DNA of 64,000 nt from Clostridia bacterium (GCA_022793815.1 JAAWDP010000003.1:62001-126000), one strand, 5' to 3'; positions 16,714 through 27,400 are shown, counted from the stretch's first letter. Numbers and translations are program-made. Notes: generated by a model from the sequence alone, not told the origin.

Positions 16714-17421
16714 TCAGATAACTCCTCTCAAATGGTCGGCAAGTGCCTTCATAAAAGGTTTCATCCTCGAACGGCTTATGGTCAGTACATCGCCGCCCAC
16801 ATACGCCTTATGGTCGTTTATTTCCGTAACGAAATCCAAATTCACCAAATAACAGTTGTTGCAGCGGGAAAAGTCGTATTTGGCAAGCTTTGCCTCCAAC
16901 TTACTCAAAGACCCTGACGCCACTATCACGCCGTCCGTCGTGTAAAAACTCAGTTTGTGGTTCATCACTTCCACATACTTTATCCGCGAAGCAGACACGA
17001 CGCATGCGCCCGTTTTACACTGAATAACCAGTTTTTCGCCGCGCCGCATATCTATATGCTTGACCGCGCGCACCATTTTTACTTTCAGATTGTTGTAGAC
17101 GACGGGTTTGACTATGAAGTCCATGGCATTTACGGTGTAACCGTCGAGCGCGAACTGCGCCATGTTCGTCACGAATATAAGCACGACGCCGTCGTCCTTG
17201 CTTCTGAGTCTTCTTGCAGCTTCCAATCCGTTCATGCCGGGAAGTTCTATATCCATGAACACGATGTCGTAATCGGGTTTATAGTTGTCCAAAAAGACAA
17301 GAGGTTTATCGAATATCTCTATTTCCGAAGTTTCTCCGAGTTCGGAAACGGCGCGCTTTACCGAATCGCAAAGCACGGCTGCATCTTTGACCTCATCCTC
17401 TACAATTGCTATACGTAACAT
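16714..17421 (-). CDS. LytTR-family response regulator, 235 aa
   Basis: Receiver domain (1-120) with acidic pocket VEDE, phosphoacceptor Asp in YDIVFMDIELPGMNG and Lys in FIVKPV; the C-terminal LytTR DNA-binding domain (about 135-235) has KYVEVMNHKLSFYT and the CNNCYLVNLDFV block. Cytosolic transcription factor for the kinase encoded next. SD cggagaa. Promoter at 17464-17491. LytTR proteins bind direct repeats upstream of targets; no obvious tandem repeat was recognised before the nearby genes. Confidence 0.94.
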   Translation of the reverse strand: MLRIAIVEDEVKDAAVLCDSVKRAVSELGETSEIEIFDKPLVFLDNYKPDYDIVFMDIELPGMNGLEAARRLRSKDDGVVLIFVTNMAQFALDGYTVNAMDFIVKPVVYNNLKVKMVRAVKHIDMRRGEKLVIQCKTGACVVSASRIKYVEVMNHKLSFYTTDGVIVASGSLSKLEAKLAKYDFSRCNNCYLVNLDFVTEINDHKAYVGGDVLTISRSRMKPFMKALADHLRGVI

Positions 17422-17463
17422 AAAATTCTCCGAAAAATATTAAACAACACTCTCCCGTTTAAG

Positions 17464-17491
17464 TTTATATCATAACAATATTATTTGTCAA
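17464..17491 (-). promoter_or_regulatory. Promoter of the two-component operon
   Basis: Reverse strand TTGACA (17486-17491), 16-base spacer, TATAAA (17464-17469), followed by a leader of about 35 bases. Confidence 0.6.
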
Positions 17492-17539
17492 TATTCATTT
17501 CGTTATCGGTAAAATTTTAACGTAACTTGCATAGCGCGG

Positions 17540-17584
17540 AATATAAAACAAAACATTCCGAATAGTAAATTGCGGAATGTTTTG
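17540..17584 (-). terminator. Terminator of the xylan-degradation operon
   Basis: Perfect 12-base arms CAAAACATTCCG (17549-17560) and CGGAATGTTTTG (17573-17584); on the minus strand a T-rich tail (TTTTATATT) follows. Lies 22 bases after the last xylanase stop. Confidence 0.9.
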
Positions 17585-17605
17585 TACGCTTGAAACCGAA
17601 TCGAA

Positions 17606-19834
17606 TCAAAAGTTCATTATTTCGTAAAAGGCTTTTTTCGGTTGTTTGTCCGTGCCGAAGACAAGCGGATATTTTCCGTCGTCCCACGCTCCGTTGCATC
17701 CGTCCTGTACGCCCCAGGTGGTAACGCCCGTCACGCCGTGTTCATTATCTCCCGCCTTTGCGTATTTGCGGCAGATTTGGAAAATCTTGCCGAACATTTC
17801 TCCCTGCTCGCGTTCGAGTTCCTCGGTGATTTCACCCTCGAAACGGATATCAAGCTCGGTGATTTGTACGTCGAGCCCTGCGTCCGTAAAGGCTTTTACA
17901 GAGTCTTCGAAGTTTTTGAGCCATGTCGTTTTATCCGTCGTATACGAATCGAGTTTGTAATGCGCCTGCATTCCTATGCCGTCTATGGGCGCGCCGCTGT
18001 CTCTGAGCATTTGCACAAGGTTAAGGCATGCCTGTCTTTTATACGGGTCGTTGAGTCCGTAATCGTTATAGAACAAGTCGACATCCAAGTTATTCGCACG
18101 GCGCACCTCGTCCGCTTTCTTGAACGCATGCGCGATATATTCGTAACCGCCGCATACTTTGTACCAATCCACCCAGTCGGAAGACGATGCGCTCATGTTG
18201 TCGTTTGTGCGCCATATATTGCCGTAAATACCGTGGGTTTTATCGTTAAGTTTGCTTGCCGTCACCGAATTGAACAATGCTTCGTTCACAACGTCCCAAA
18301 CGTATACGCCGTTACCGAAATGTTTCATGACATTTTCTATATTCCTGTCGATATAACCGAGCGCGCTTGCTTTCAGCGATTCGCTGTACGGTTTCGAGTC
18401 GAATTTGTCATGAAGCCACGCAGGCAGCGACTTGTACCAAAGCAGACAGTGACCGCGCACGCCGGCATTGTTCTCCTTAGCCCATTTCACGAGCGCGTCG
18501 GCACTGTCGCCCGACCTGTTGTAAGTATAGACGCCCTCGCTTGCTTCTATGTTCTTCCATTTCATGCTGTTTTCGGGCGTTACGCTGTTAAAGTTCTTCA
18601 TAAGGTCGCCGTAGCCGTTTGCGAGTTTACCTGCCTGAACCGCCGCTCCTATGCGGAAATATTCGGCATACTTATCCGCCATAGTTACGCGGGAAACCGT
18701 TATTTGCGAAATCGTGAGCGTCACGTTTTCGGATTCCGAGACGGAATCGATACGTACCGAAAACGGCTCGATATCGTTTACCGTGCCGCCGAAAGTAAAC
18801 TCGGCGATATTTCCCGCGCTTACTTGCACGGTTTCGAATGTGGAATAATCGTTGCCGCCGCCTTCTTTTTTCGCAGGCGCGCCGTAACGTATAGTTCCGT
18901 CAGAGGACAGCACCGCTTTGAACGTCAGCATGTAATCCGTTCCTATTTCGTAAACGGGCTGATATCGGAAATAGAAAAATTTATTGTTTGCTTTGGACAG
19001 ATAATACTCCGCGAACGAAACGGAATAACTGCTGTCGTTGTATGCGGACGGCAGCGACGAAAAAGTATAATCGCTGTTTTCCTGTCCGTCTATATGATAA
19101 AACCATTTGCCGGGATTTGCACGCACTTCCGCATTCGTCTTTTTTTCGAGCGGAGAACCCTGCGGCGGAGGCGGCACGGGTTTTTCCTTTCCGCACTCGC
19201 AAACGCCGTCGGTAAAATCATGATTTGTTTCGGCGTCGTCGACACCGCAATTTTTACGGGCGCAGGTTTTCCAATGAGAAGTTTCGTCGAACGTATATTT
19301 TCCGTTTTCGAAATCGTGTCCGAGCGCGGCTATTACGGTGTCCTTTCGCTCTATTTCATGCAAGCATTCTTCGTCCGAATAGTATTTGCCTTCCTTCGTC
19401 CAAAACTCCGTATTACCGTCCGAGGTACACGTAGCGCCGGCACCCTCGTGGTATTGCGGCTTTTCGGGTTCCGGCTCGGGCTTTACTTCGGGCTTTTTAA
19501 CGACGGTTATTTCGCACTCGGCTTTCGCTCCGCCGTATTTTGCTTTAACGGTAACTTCGCCCTCTGCAAGAGCCGTAACGACGCCGTGTGCGTCCACGAC
19601 GGCTATATGCGTGGCATCGCTGCTCCAAGTCACCGCCGCGCCATCTTTGTTGACGCTTGCCGTAAGCGTCAATGTATCGCCTTCGTACATAGTCGCGCTT
19701 GATTTGTCCAGCGAAACCGTCAAGGAGACACTGCCGAAACAAGCAGAAAACAGCGGGACAACCGTACATATAGAGAGCATGGCGGCAACCGCCGCCATGA
19801 ACCCTTTTTTTATCCGAGTTTTTGTCTTACTCAT
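17606..19834 (-). CDS. GH10 endo-xylanase lipoprotein with BIG2, CxxC and putative CBM modules, 742 aa
   Basis: Hydrolyses beta-1,4-xylan at the cell surface. Order: signal peptide with lipobox LFSAC (Cys about 32); BIG2 Ig-like domain (36-113); Pro/Glu linker; a Cys-containing region with GHDFENGKYTF...CARKNCG and DFTDGVCECG (130-220); a beta-sandwich module (232-383) opening RANPGKWFYHIDG; GH10 catalytic barrel (about 388-742). The acid/base Glu is in WDVVNEAL (about 518) and the nucleophile Glu in QITELDI (about 660); SVTPENSMKW and TTWGVQDG are further GH10 blocks. Last gene of the operon; its ATG overlaps the GH3 stop by eight bases. The module at 232-383 recurs in the multi-module lipoprotein of the same operon. 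Confidence 0.95.
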   Translation of the reverse strand: MSKTKTRIKKGFMAAVAAMLSICTVVPLFSACFGSVSLTVSLDKSSATMYEGDTLTLTASVNKDGAAVTWSSDATHIAVVDAHGVVTALAEGEVTVKAKYGGAKAECEITVVKKPEVKPEPEPEKPQYHEGAGATCTSDGNTEFWTKEGKYYSDEECLHEIERKDTVIAALGHDFENGKYTFDETSHWKTCARKNCGVDDAETNHDFTDGVCECGKEKPVPPPPQGSPLEKKTNAEVRANPGKWFYHIDGQENSDYTFSSLPSAYNDSSYSVSFAEYYLSKANNKFFYFRYQPVYEIGTDYMLTFKAVLSSDGTIRYGAPAKKEGGGNDYSTFETVQVSAGNIAEFTFGGTVNDIEPFSVRIDSVSESENVTLTISQITVSRVTMADKYAEYFRIGAAVQAGKLANGYGDLMKNFNSVTPENSMKWKNIEASEGVYTYNRSGDSADALVKWAKENNAGVRGHCLLWYKSLPAWLHDKFDSKPYSESLKASALGYIDRNIENVMKHFGNGVYVWDVVNEALFNSVTASKLNDKTHGIYGNIWRTNDNMSASSSDWVDWYKVCGGYEYIAHAFKKADEVRRANNLDVDLFYNDYGLNDPYKRQACLNLVQMLRDSGAPIDGIGMQAHYKLDSYTTDKTTWLKNFEDSVKAFTDAGLDVQITELDIRFEGEITEELEREQGEMFGKIFQICRKYAKAGDNEHGVTGVTTWGVQDGCNGAWDDGKYPLVFGTDKQPKKAFYEIMNF

Positions 19835-22800
19835 TTATTTTCTCCGAATCAGATTTTTCCGCACCGGAATTTGTTCCATTTGCATTCGGCGAATCGACAG
19901 ACGGTGAATCCGACGCTGTGACTATCGCAATGTTTTCCATGCGTTTAAAGCGGGCAGGCAAAGTCAGCGCAAGTACAAGACCCGCAACCGAAATTACAAA
20001 CAGTACGCCCGTAACCGCCGAAAGGGTTATCAATGCGGTTTCCCACCAAGGCGTTACGCGAATGACACGCGTCGAAATCGAAGTGCCGTTCATTGCATTG
20101 GTGCGCACGACATTGTATATTACGCGTTTGGTCGCCAGTCTGAGCGCCTGAGCCACAGCCGCATTATCTCTGTACGGAGCAAATTTATCGGCTTTCCAGT
20201 TGCCGTCGAACGTATCCGTTCCCGCCATTACGCCGTCCACGCCCGACATTGCGCTGCCACCCGTGACCCAGTCGGAAATGACAAGTCCGTCATAGCCCCA
20301 TTCGTTGCGGAGTATCTCCGTCATCATCGCATACGACGCGCCGTTCCACTTTGTTCCTATACGCGTAAACGAATTCATCGTAGCGCTTGCCTTACCCTCG
20401 GTAAACACTATTTCGAACGCGCGCAAGTATATTTCGCGGCTCGCCTGTTCGTTGGACCATATTCCGCAGTTCACACGGTTGGTTTCCATGTCGTTGAGCG
20501 CATAGTGCTTTGCGTAAGCAAGACAGCCTTTTGATTCGATACCTATGCTTTCATGCGCCTCGGTGTAGCCCGCAAGATAGGGGTCTTCGGACGGATATTC
20601 GAATGCTCTGCCGCCGAACGGACTGCGGTGCATATTGACGCCGGGACCGTAAATGCCGTTATAGCCGAGGTAAAGCATATCTTCGCTCTTATGCTCGCCT
20701 ACTCTGCGCGCTATGTCCACGTCGAACGAAGCCGCCAGTATGCCTGCGCACGGATATGCAACCCACGTCCAACCCGTGCCGTTTTCGCCCTTTATGGTTT
20801 CGTCGTTGGGCACGGAGAAATACAGCTCCTCTCTTTTCGTAATGCCCACGGGTCCGTTTTCCTGTTTCGAACCGGGAAGCGCGATGGATACTGCGCCGTT
20901 TATGAGATGATAGGAATTTGCGACGATAAGCGCCTGTTCCTCGTAACTCATCTGGTCGAGCAGCTGATTCCACATCTTTTCCCAATGCTTTACATAGGGA
21001 AGTCCGTCGTCATAGACAAGTTTCAAAAGTTCTTCGTCGGTGACTTTCTCGGGATAGAGCGGAGCGTCCATAAACATATACGCAACAAGGTCGCCTGCCT
21101 TGACGTCGGGCGAGCCGTCCGTCGAGCCGCTGGCAAACTGCTTCTCCTCGGGCATCTCATATCCTGCGGCGTCGGGAGTTATGTCGAAATGCAAGTCGTT
21201 TGCCATGTCCGCATTGAGCGAAAGCTTTGCGGGCGCGGCAGGATATGTCGCCGCCCAATCGTTTCTCGAAAGATATGTGACTTTGTTGTCGCCTCTGTTG
21301 ACATACTTGTTTATATCGCCAGAGGAAAGCTGATTGGTTACGTCGTAACCCGTCTGCGAGGACTTCGAATAAGTTTTGTAGTCTTTCGCAAGTTCGAACT
21401 TTTTAGCAAAGGACGCGCCGAGAATCTTGCTCGAAGCCACTTTGCCGGAAAGCACTTTGCTTTCGTCCGCGCCGTGTCCCTGTGCGGAAAGTATGTTGTT
21501 TACAGCCTGATGCGAGTCGGTAGCCACGGTAAGCCAATAATCGCCGCGCTCGATTATATACGTCTGTTCGCCGTCGGCGTCGTAAGTTTTGAAATACTCC
21601 TTGGGCACGGTAACGGTGACGGTTTCGCTTGCTCCGGGCGCAAGCACACCGGTTTTCGCATAACCCGCAAGTTCGACCGCAGACTTTTCTATGTTATTCT
21701 CTATATCGTAATCGGTGTACGGTTTGGACAAATAAACCTGCACGACCTCTTTACCCGAATGCGAACCCTTGTTCGTTACGGTTACGGTGACTTCGTAATT
21801 GTCGCCGTGCTCGGTTGCGCCGAAGCCGCTGTAATCGAATTCGGAATAAGATATGCCGTAGCCGAAAGGAAACGCGACTTCCTCGCCGTAGTTCCATCCG
21901 CTTGCCGAATGTTTCGCGCCTGCGGCGGAAGTTGCATTGCCGCTGCCGACAATGCTGTCGTAGTAACGGGTTTCGTAATAACGGTAGCCTATGTAGATAC
22001 CCTCTTGATATACCATGTACTTACTTGCGAACGAAGTCGTGCCGTGGCTGTTATTCAAAAGGTTTACATTGTCGTAAACATGGTTTCCGTCGTTGACGGA
22101 GGCGGGAGCGGAATTGTTGTCATACGCCCAAGTATCGGTCAGTCTGCCGGAAGGAACAAGCGGATTGCCCTTCATGTCCTTGCCTTTGAGCAAATCGACA
22201 ACGCCGTTCATACCCGTGGAACCCGGCTGACCTATCCACATGCAGGCGTCTATCTTATCCATATAAGGCTCGAAGTCCTGCATTTGCAGAGGGTTGCCCG
22301 TATTCAAAAGCACGATTACTTTGCCGAATCCGCTTTTCGTAACGTTGTCAAGAAGTTCTTTTTCCTCGGGGCTGAGTCCGAGATAGCCGCCGTTTGCCGA
22401 CGAATTTTCTTTGCCGCCCTTGTCATTGGCTCCGATATAATCGGTTGCGGACGTATAGTTGTAATGGAGGTCGGAATATTCTCCGCCGCTTCTTGCAAGC
22501 GTGACCACGGCGACGTCGCCGTATTGCCGAAACGAACTTTTTACGGAATCGTTATAAACGCGCCAAGGCACTTCGTTTACATACCACTCACGCCATTCTT
22601 TGCAAATGGTTTTATCCCAGTTTATCATTTTGTAGCTGCTGCCTGCGCCCGAAACATAGAAGCTCCAAAGCGTGGGATTGACTTCGAAACCTCGGCTTTC
22701 AAACGACTCGCGCATGGTAACGGTAGCCATTTTTCCGGCTTTATAGTCGTATGTTCTGACATAGCCCGAACCCGTTCCGCATTCCACGATATCCGCAGAT

Positions 22801-23165
22801 GCATGTCCGAGCAGGCTCACTTTCTCGTTTCCCGCAAGAGGCAGAGCATTGTTCTTGTTCCAAAGCAAAACCGCGCCTGCTGCTTCCGCTTCCTCTATCA
22901 TTGCGGTATCCTCTTTATAGAGGTTTTCTCCGTTGCGCTCGAACGAATAACTCGTCTTGTAAAAGTCCGTGACAACGGCGTCGGGGTCGTTGACCGTTTC
23001 GAAGTTACTCGTGCCGAACATCATGTTAATCGCCGCAGACGCTACGTTTATCGCAATGCACGATAATATGACGAATGCCGCGAAGATAACTCCGAAAACG
23101 CCGGTCAAAATGCCCCAAAGCGTTTTGGAAAATATGGGTTTTTTGACCAAAACATCTAATTTCAT
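19827..23165 (-). CDS. Membrane-anchored GH3 glycosidase, reversed domain order, 1112 aa
   Basis: Probably a beta-xylosidase or beta-glucosidase. The alpha/beta sandwich and fibronectin-III-like part come first (AVLLWNKNNALPL, GEEVAFPFGYGISYSEF, VTVTNKGSHSGKEVVQVYLS), and the TIM-barrel follows (ENGPVGITKREE, YGPGVNMHRSPFGGRAFEYPSEDPYLAG, CLAYAKHYALND). The nucleophile Asp is in GLVISDW (about 965). This is the reversed order known for some rumen GH3 enzymes. A hydrophobic helix lies near the N-terminus (about 15-45) and another near the C-terminus (about 1041-1070), so the enzyme body should be outside with both ends inside. SD cggagg. Middle of the five-gene operon. Substrate inferred from neighbours. 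Confidence 0.93.
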   Translation of the reverse strand: MKLDVLVKKPIFSKTLWGILTGVFGVIFAAFVILSCIAINVASAAINMMFGTSNFETVNDPDAVVTDFYKTSYSFERNGENLYKEDTAMIEEAEAAGAVLLWNKNNALPLAGNEKVSLLGHASADIVECGTGSGYVRTYDYKAGKMATVTMRESFESRGFEVNPTLWSFYVSGAGSSYKMINWDKTICKEWREWYVNEVPWRVYNDSVKSSFRQYGDVAVVTLARSGGEYSDLHYNYTSATDYIGANDKGGKENSSANGGYLGLSPEEKELLDNVTKSGFGKVIVLLNTGNPLQMQDFEPYMDKIDACMWIGQPGSTGMNGVVDLLKGKDMKGNPLVPSGRLTDTWAYDNNSAPASVNDGNHVYDNVNLLNNSHGTTSFASKYMVYQEGIYIGYRYYETRYYDSIVGSGNATSAAGAKHSASGWNYGEEVAFPFGYGISYSEFDYSGFGATEHGDNYEVTVTVTNKGSHSGKEVVQVYLSKPYTDYDIENNIEKSAVELAGYAKTGVLAPGASETVTVTVPKEYFKTYDADGEQTYIIERGDYWLTVATDSHQAVNNILSAQGHGADESKVLSGKVASSKILGASFAKKFELAKDYKTYSKSSQTGYDVTNQLSSGDINKYVNRGDNKVTYLSRNDWAATYPAAPAKLSLNADMANDLHFDITPDAAGYEMPEEKQFASGSTDGSPDVKAGDLVAYMFMDAPLYPEKVTDEELLKLVYDDGLPYVKHWEKMWNQLLDQMSYEEQALIVANSYHLINGAVSIALPGSKQENGPVGITKREELYFSVPNDETIKGENGTGWTWVAYPCAGILAASFDVDIARRVGEHKSEDMLYLGYNGIYGPGVNMHRSPFGGRAFEYPSEDPYLAGYTEAHESIGIESKGCLAYAKHYALNDMETNRVNCGIWSNEQASREIYLRAFEIVFTEGKASATMNSFTRIGTKWNGASYAMMTEILRNEWGYDGLVISDWVTGGSAMSGVDGVMAGTDTFDGNWKADKFAPYRDNAAVAQALRLATKRVIYNVVRTNAMNGTSISTRVIRVTPWWETALITLSAVTGVLFVISVAGLVLALTLPARFKRMENIAIVTASDSPSVDSPNANGTNSGAEKSDSEKINE

Positions 23166-23187
23166 TCTTAATCCTCCGAAAACCGTA

Positions 23188-23209
23188 TTGCGGAAAAATT
23201 ACTCCGCAA
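23188..23209 (-). promoter_or_regulatory. Intercistronic hairpin between GH10 and GH3 genes
   Basis: TTGCGGA and TCCGCAA pair across eight bases with no T-run after, placed between the upstream stop and the GH3 SD. It may be a processing or stability element inside the operon mRNA. Confidence 0.4.
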
Positions 23210-23227
23210 CAGGATGCTTATATCTCT

Positions 23228-24415
23228 TTAAAAATTCGTTATTTCATAGAAAGCTTTTTTTGCCGTTTTTTCCGTCGAAAACAAGAGCGGATACTCTTTA
23301 TGCATTGGCGTATTGTGCGCGTTATTCAAATCCGCAACACCCCAGGTCGTAACACCGCTCACGCGTCCCGCGCCGTCTTTCCACGGCGTCGCATACTTAC
23401 GGCAGATTTCGAATATCTTGCCGTACATTTCGGCTTGCGCTTCTTCCACTTCGATTGGCAAACGGTCAAACGCCTGTTTGTCGTCGTTGCTCGCATATAC
23501 GCAGATATCGAGTTCGGTTATCTGTACATCGATACCCAGCTCGGTAAAAGCTTTGACGGAATCTTCGAAATCGTTTAAAAATTTCAGTTTGTCTTTTTCG
23601 TAATTCGGCAGTCTGTAATGCGCCTGCATTCCCACGCCGTCTATTGCGATATTATCGTCCTGCAACATCTTTACCAGCCGCACGCACGCTTCGCGCTTGT
23701 ACGGATTGTTAAGATTATAATCGTTGTAAAAAAGCTTCATGCCGTCGAGCCCCAGCTCTTTTCTTGCCGCAGCCGCCGACTTAAATGCCTGTTTTATGAA
23801 ATCTTCGCCGCATACGGCAAACCAATCGACCGCCGTATTTGACACAGTACTTACCACCTCTCCCGCTCCCGTGCGCCATATTTCGCCGCGTGCAAGCTGA
23901 CTTTCGGTAACGGTGTTTTTAAGCGCCTCGTTCACAACGTCCCAGGCGTATATGTCGCCTCCGAAATGCGTCAGCGTCTGTCTGACATGCGAATCTATTA
24001 TTTCGAGCGCGGCTTGTTTGTCCGTTATACGTTCGGGAAGCCATGACGGCAGCGACTTATACCATAGCAGACAATGTCCGCGCACCGCGGTATCGTGAGC
24101 TTTCGCCCACTCGACAATCGCGTCGGCGGCGGAATAGTCGGGCTTGCCTTCCTCTTTTTCGAGCAAACGCCACTTCATATCGTTTTCCGCCGTTATACTG
24201 TCGAAATGCGGCAGTATGTCCTCGAAACGTTCAAGGCTGTAAGTCATGACGGCGGCGCCCACGGGAAAATAGTCGCGGTAATAATCGCGCAGTTTTTTCG
24301 GCGACGCATCGGAAGGCTCGGCGGCGCACCCCGCCGTCGGCAACAGACACAAAATCACTGCCGACAGCAGAACGGTTATTCTTTTCAAGCGCGCCGCAAG
24401 ACTTCTTTTTTTCAC
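23228..24415 (-). CDS. GH10 endo-xylanase lipoprotein, single catalytic domain, 395 aa
   Basis: Second xylanase of the operon. Lipoprotein signal with lipobox PTAGC (Cys about 30), then directly the GH10 barrel (about 42-395): SITAENDMKW, RGHCLLWYKSLPSWL, acid/base Glu in WDVVNEAL (about 163), FYNDYNLN, GVGMQAHYR, nucleophile Glu in QITELDI (about 301), TTWGVADLNN. It closely resembles the catalytic part of the GH10 at 17606-19834 but lacks every accessory module, so the two probably arose by duplication and act on different parts of the substrate. Start codon is GTG with SD aaggaa. Sixty-two bases before the next gene. Confidence 0.95.
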   Translation of the reverse strand: MKKRSLAARLKRITVLLSAVILCLLPTAGCAAEPSDASPKKLRDYYRDYFPVGAAVMTYSLERFEDILPHFDSITAENDMKWRLLEKEEGKPDYSAADAIVEWAKAHDTAVRGHCLLWYKSLPSWLPERITDKQAALEIIDSHVRQTLTHFGGDIYAWDVVNEALKNTVTESQLARGEIWRTGAGEVVSTVSNTAVDWFAVCGEDFIKQAFKSAAAARKELGLDGMKLFYNDYNLNNPYKREACVRLVKMLQDDNIAIDGVGMQAHYRLPNYEKDKLKFLNDFEDSVKAFTELGIDVQITELDICVYASNDDKQAFDRLPIEVEEAQAEMYGKIFEICRKYATPWKDGAGRVSGVTTWGVADLNNAHNTPMHKEYPLLFSTEKTAKKAFYEITNF

Positions 24416-24452
24416 AATCGAAATTCCTTATATTGCATTTTGTCTTTTTGCA

Positions 24453-27400
24453 TTAAGCGGCTTCGGTGAACGAAATGTTCGAAACCGTTATCGTAACGGA
24501 TTGTTCGATTTTATTTGCAAGCAGGAACTGAATTGCAAGAGGGTCTTTGTCCGCTATATACTCGAACGTACCCGTTACTTTTATTTCACCGCTGTCAAGC
24601 GCGGTTTTTTCCACATTTTTACCTTCCGTAACCGACAACATATTTATTGCGTCAAACTCGGCTTCCGTTTCCACCTTAACGGTAAATTCGAATGTAAAGG
24701 TCTTTGTTTCGCCGGATTTGCAAGGCAAATAACGAAGCATGTGAGACGCGGCTTCCATAGCAGTGTAAGACATCGTTATTACGCCGTTTGCATATTTGGG
24801 CGCAGAGCCGAAATGCGTTTCGACTTTTCCGTCGCCGATATAATAGTACCATGCGCCGGGGTTGGATTTGACCACACTTTTAAGTCCCTCCGTAATTTCA
24901 TATTCGGACGGAACAACGTATTCTTCGACTCTTATATCGGAAAGCGTAATCGTTACATCGCCGGCAGTCGCAGGCGCAAAACGTATAAAGAATACTTTAT
25001 ACTCGCCCGCTTTGAACCATTCCGCAACACCCGTAAACGATATCTCCGTTTCCGTGTTTGCCTCGATTTCTTTGGACTGACTGCTGTCCTGATGACGTTC
25101 GACTTTATATTTGCCCGCGACATTTGCAGTCATTTTGAAAGTAATGGTATACTTTTGACCGTCTTTGAAATTCGGTACATATCTGAACTGAATATCGTTA
25201 CTTGCCGTAAAGTCAGCCGCTTTTGCTCCTGTCACATTAAGAGTAACAGTGCCGTTATTGTACGTGGCGGACGACACGGTTGCCTTCGGGTCCTGAGCCT
25301 GAATACCGTTGAGTTTGTAATACCATACTTCTCTGTTGCCTTCGGCATCGCCCAATCCGCCGTTTATAAGATTGTACTCAGCATCGGCAGTCCATTTTGC
25401 ATGAAGCTTAACATTTGCAACGGGAGCATATTCGTTTGCAACCGCATTACCCGTGCAATCGGCGTTTTCATACCACCCTGCAAAGGTGAAGCCTTTACGC
25501 GTAGGGCTGGGAAGTGTCGTAGTATCACCCTCGGTAACCGTAACGTCTTTCTGCGTTTTATTTCCGTGATGCACGTCAAACGATACCGTGTAAGCATTGA
25601 GCCATTTTGCATAAAGGGTTATGTTTGCCGAAGGCGTGTACGGCGATTCTACTGCCGTGCCGGTGCACGCTTCGTTGTCGAACCAGCCGCCGAAAACAAA
25701 GTTATCCTTGGTAGGCGCGGGAAGAGCGGTTTCTCCGCCCGCTTCCACGGTCTGCGGGGCAACTGCGGAACCGCCTTTCGAATCGAATGTCACGGTATAG
25801 ACGGACGCGGTATTCTCAATCCATTTCGCATAAAGGGTTATGCTTGCCTTCGGAACATACGGCGCGGTAAGAGCCGTACCTTCGCACTCGGCATTGTCGA
25901 ACCACCCGAGGAAGGTGTGGTCGGCTTTGACGGGCGTAGGGAACGATTCAATCGCATTGCCTTCCAAAACGCTTGCGGCATCGATATCCGAACCGCCGAG
26001 CGAATTATACGTTACGGTAAACGTCTCGGGAAGTTTCTCGACAAACGAAATATCCGTCACGGTCATCGTCATGGGCGCTTCTTTATCCGTTGCAGTAACC
26101 TGAATGACGAACGGTCTGTTCTTGGTCACGGTAAAGTCGTAAGTTATGGTTTCGGATGCACCTGCGGCAACGTCTCTCGAATTGCCGTCCTTGTTTTGGT
26201 CGCTGTTCAAACCGAACTGAACAGAACCCTCCGCGCTGAGCGAAACGGTAAACGTCGCACGCGCTTTCGTGCCGACAGCCAATCTCGGCTGATAACGTAC
26301 ATGGTATGTGTTTTCCGCAAGTTTAGTCGAATGAAGCGCAAGCGTAACCGTTCCGTTATCGAATTTCGCTTCGCTAAGCTCTTCGTTACCCGTTTGCGGG
26401 TCGATAAGCCAATACCAGCGTCCCGCGTCGGTGCAGGTGTCTTCCGCAGTACCGCGGAGAATTTCGTAAATGGAAGGAAGTTCGTAGTCGGGAATCTCGG
26501 GTTCTTCTTCCTCGACCTCGTCGCCCTTTTCATAAACTTTCACTAATATGTTTGTTATCTTGATTGATACTTTTTCGGGAATAGCGCCGTTTATTTTATT
26601 GATATTGAGGTGGAACGGCTCGGCTGTATTCACATCGCCGATATAGGTTATGTTCTTTGCCTCATTAGCCTTGACATTGGACGAAACCACGCCGCCGTGA
26701 ACGCTTGCCGTACCGACGCCCAAAGTGCCGTCGATGTTCGTCGTAACGGTCATTTTCATAGTATACTTCGTACCTTCCTCGAACGTAGGCTGATAACGGA
26801 AGTAGAAACGCTTTCCGCCCGTCGGGTCGGAGAATTTGTCAAGTTCGACATTCAGCGAAGCATTGCCGTAAGAGGGTTCTTCGGAGAAGTTATAATCGGT
26901 TCCCATTGCGCCGTCCGCATGATAGTACCACTTTCCGGGGTTGGCGACGACGTTCGCGTTTGTTTCTTTCATGAGCGCGTAATAGTCGTCGGGTATAGAC
27001 GGACAGGTCACCGTTATAACGCACGAATCCTTAGCCAATCCGCGCTGTGCGGTTATCGTGACTTCGGCGCTCTGTGCCTTGGGTTTGGCGAACGTAACCA
27101 CGCCGCCCGATACGGTTGCGACGCTGGTGTCGGAAGACGACCATGTAATCGTACCGTTGTCGGAAGACGTTGCCGAAAGCGTAACCGTCTTGTTATCGCC
27201 GAGTTCGTCATAATTGACTTCTTTCGTCTTTTCGGAAATCGTAACCGTTCTGTCCTTTACGGTGACGGTACAAGTCGCCGAAACGCCGCTTTCCAAACTT
27301 GCGGTAATGGTTGCCGTACCCACGCCTACCGCCGTAACGGTACCGCGTCTTACAGTCGCCACTTTATTATCGCTTGTGGTCCACTCTACATCGAGTTCGG

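Noticed and set aside
17642..19702. Plus-strand open frame of 686 codons opposite the xylanase
   Set aside because: Shadow of the GH10 gene; no start signal and no recognisable motif.
20553..23066. Plus-strand open frame of 837 codons opposite the GH3 gene
   Set aside because: Antisense shadow of a real gene with strong codon bias; the protein is Arg/Cys/His-rich without any domain or SD.
24501..26546. Plus-strand open frame of 681 codons opposite the multi-module lipoprotein
   Set aside because: Antisense shadow; composition is Arg/Phe/Cys-rich and has no domain.
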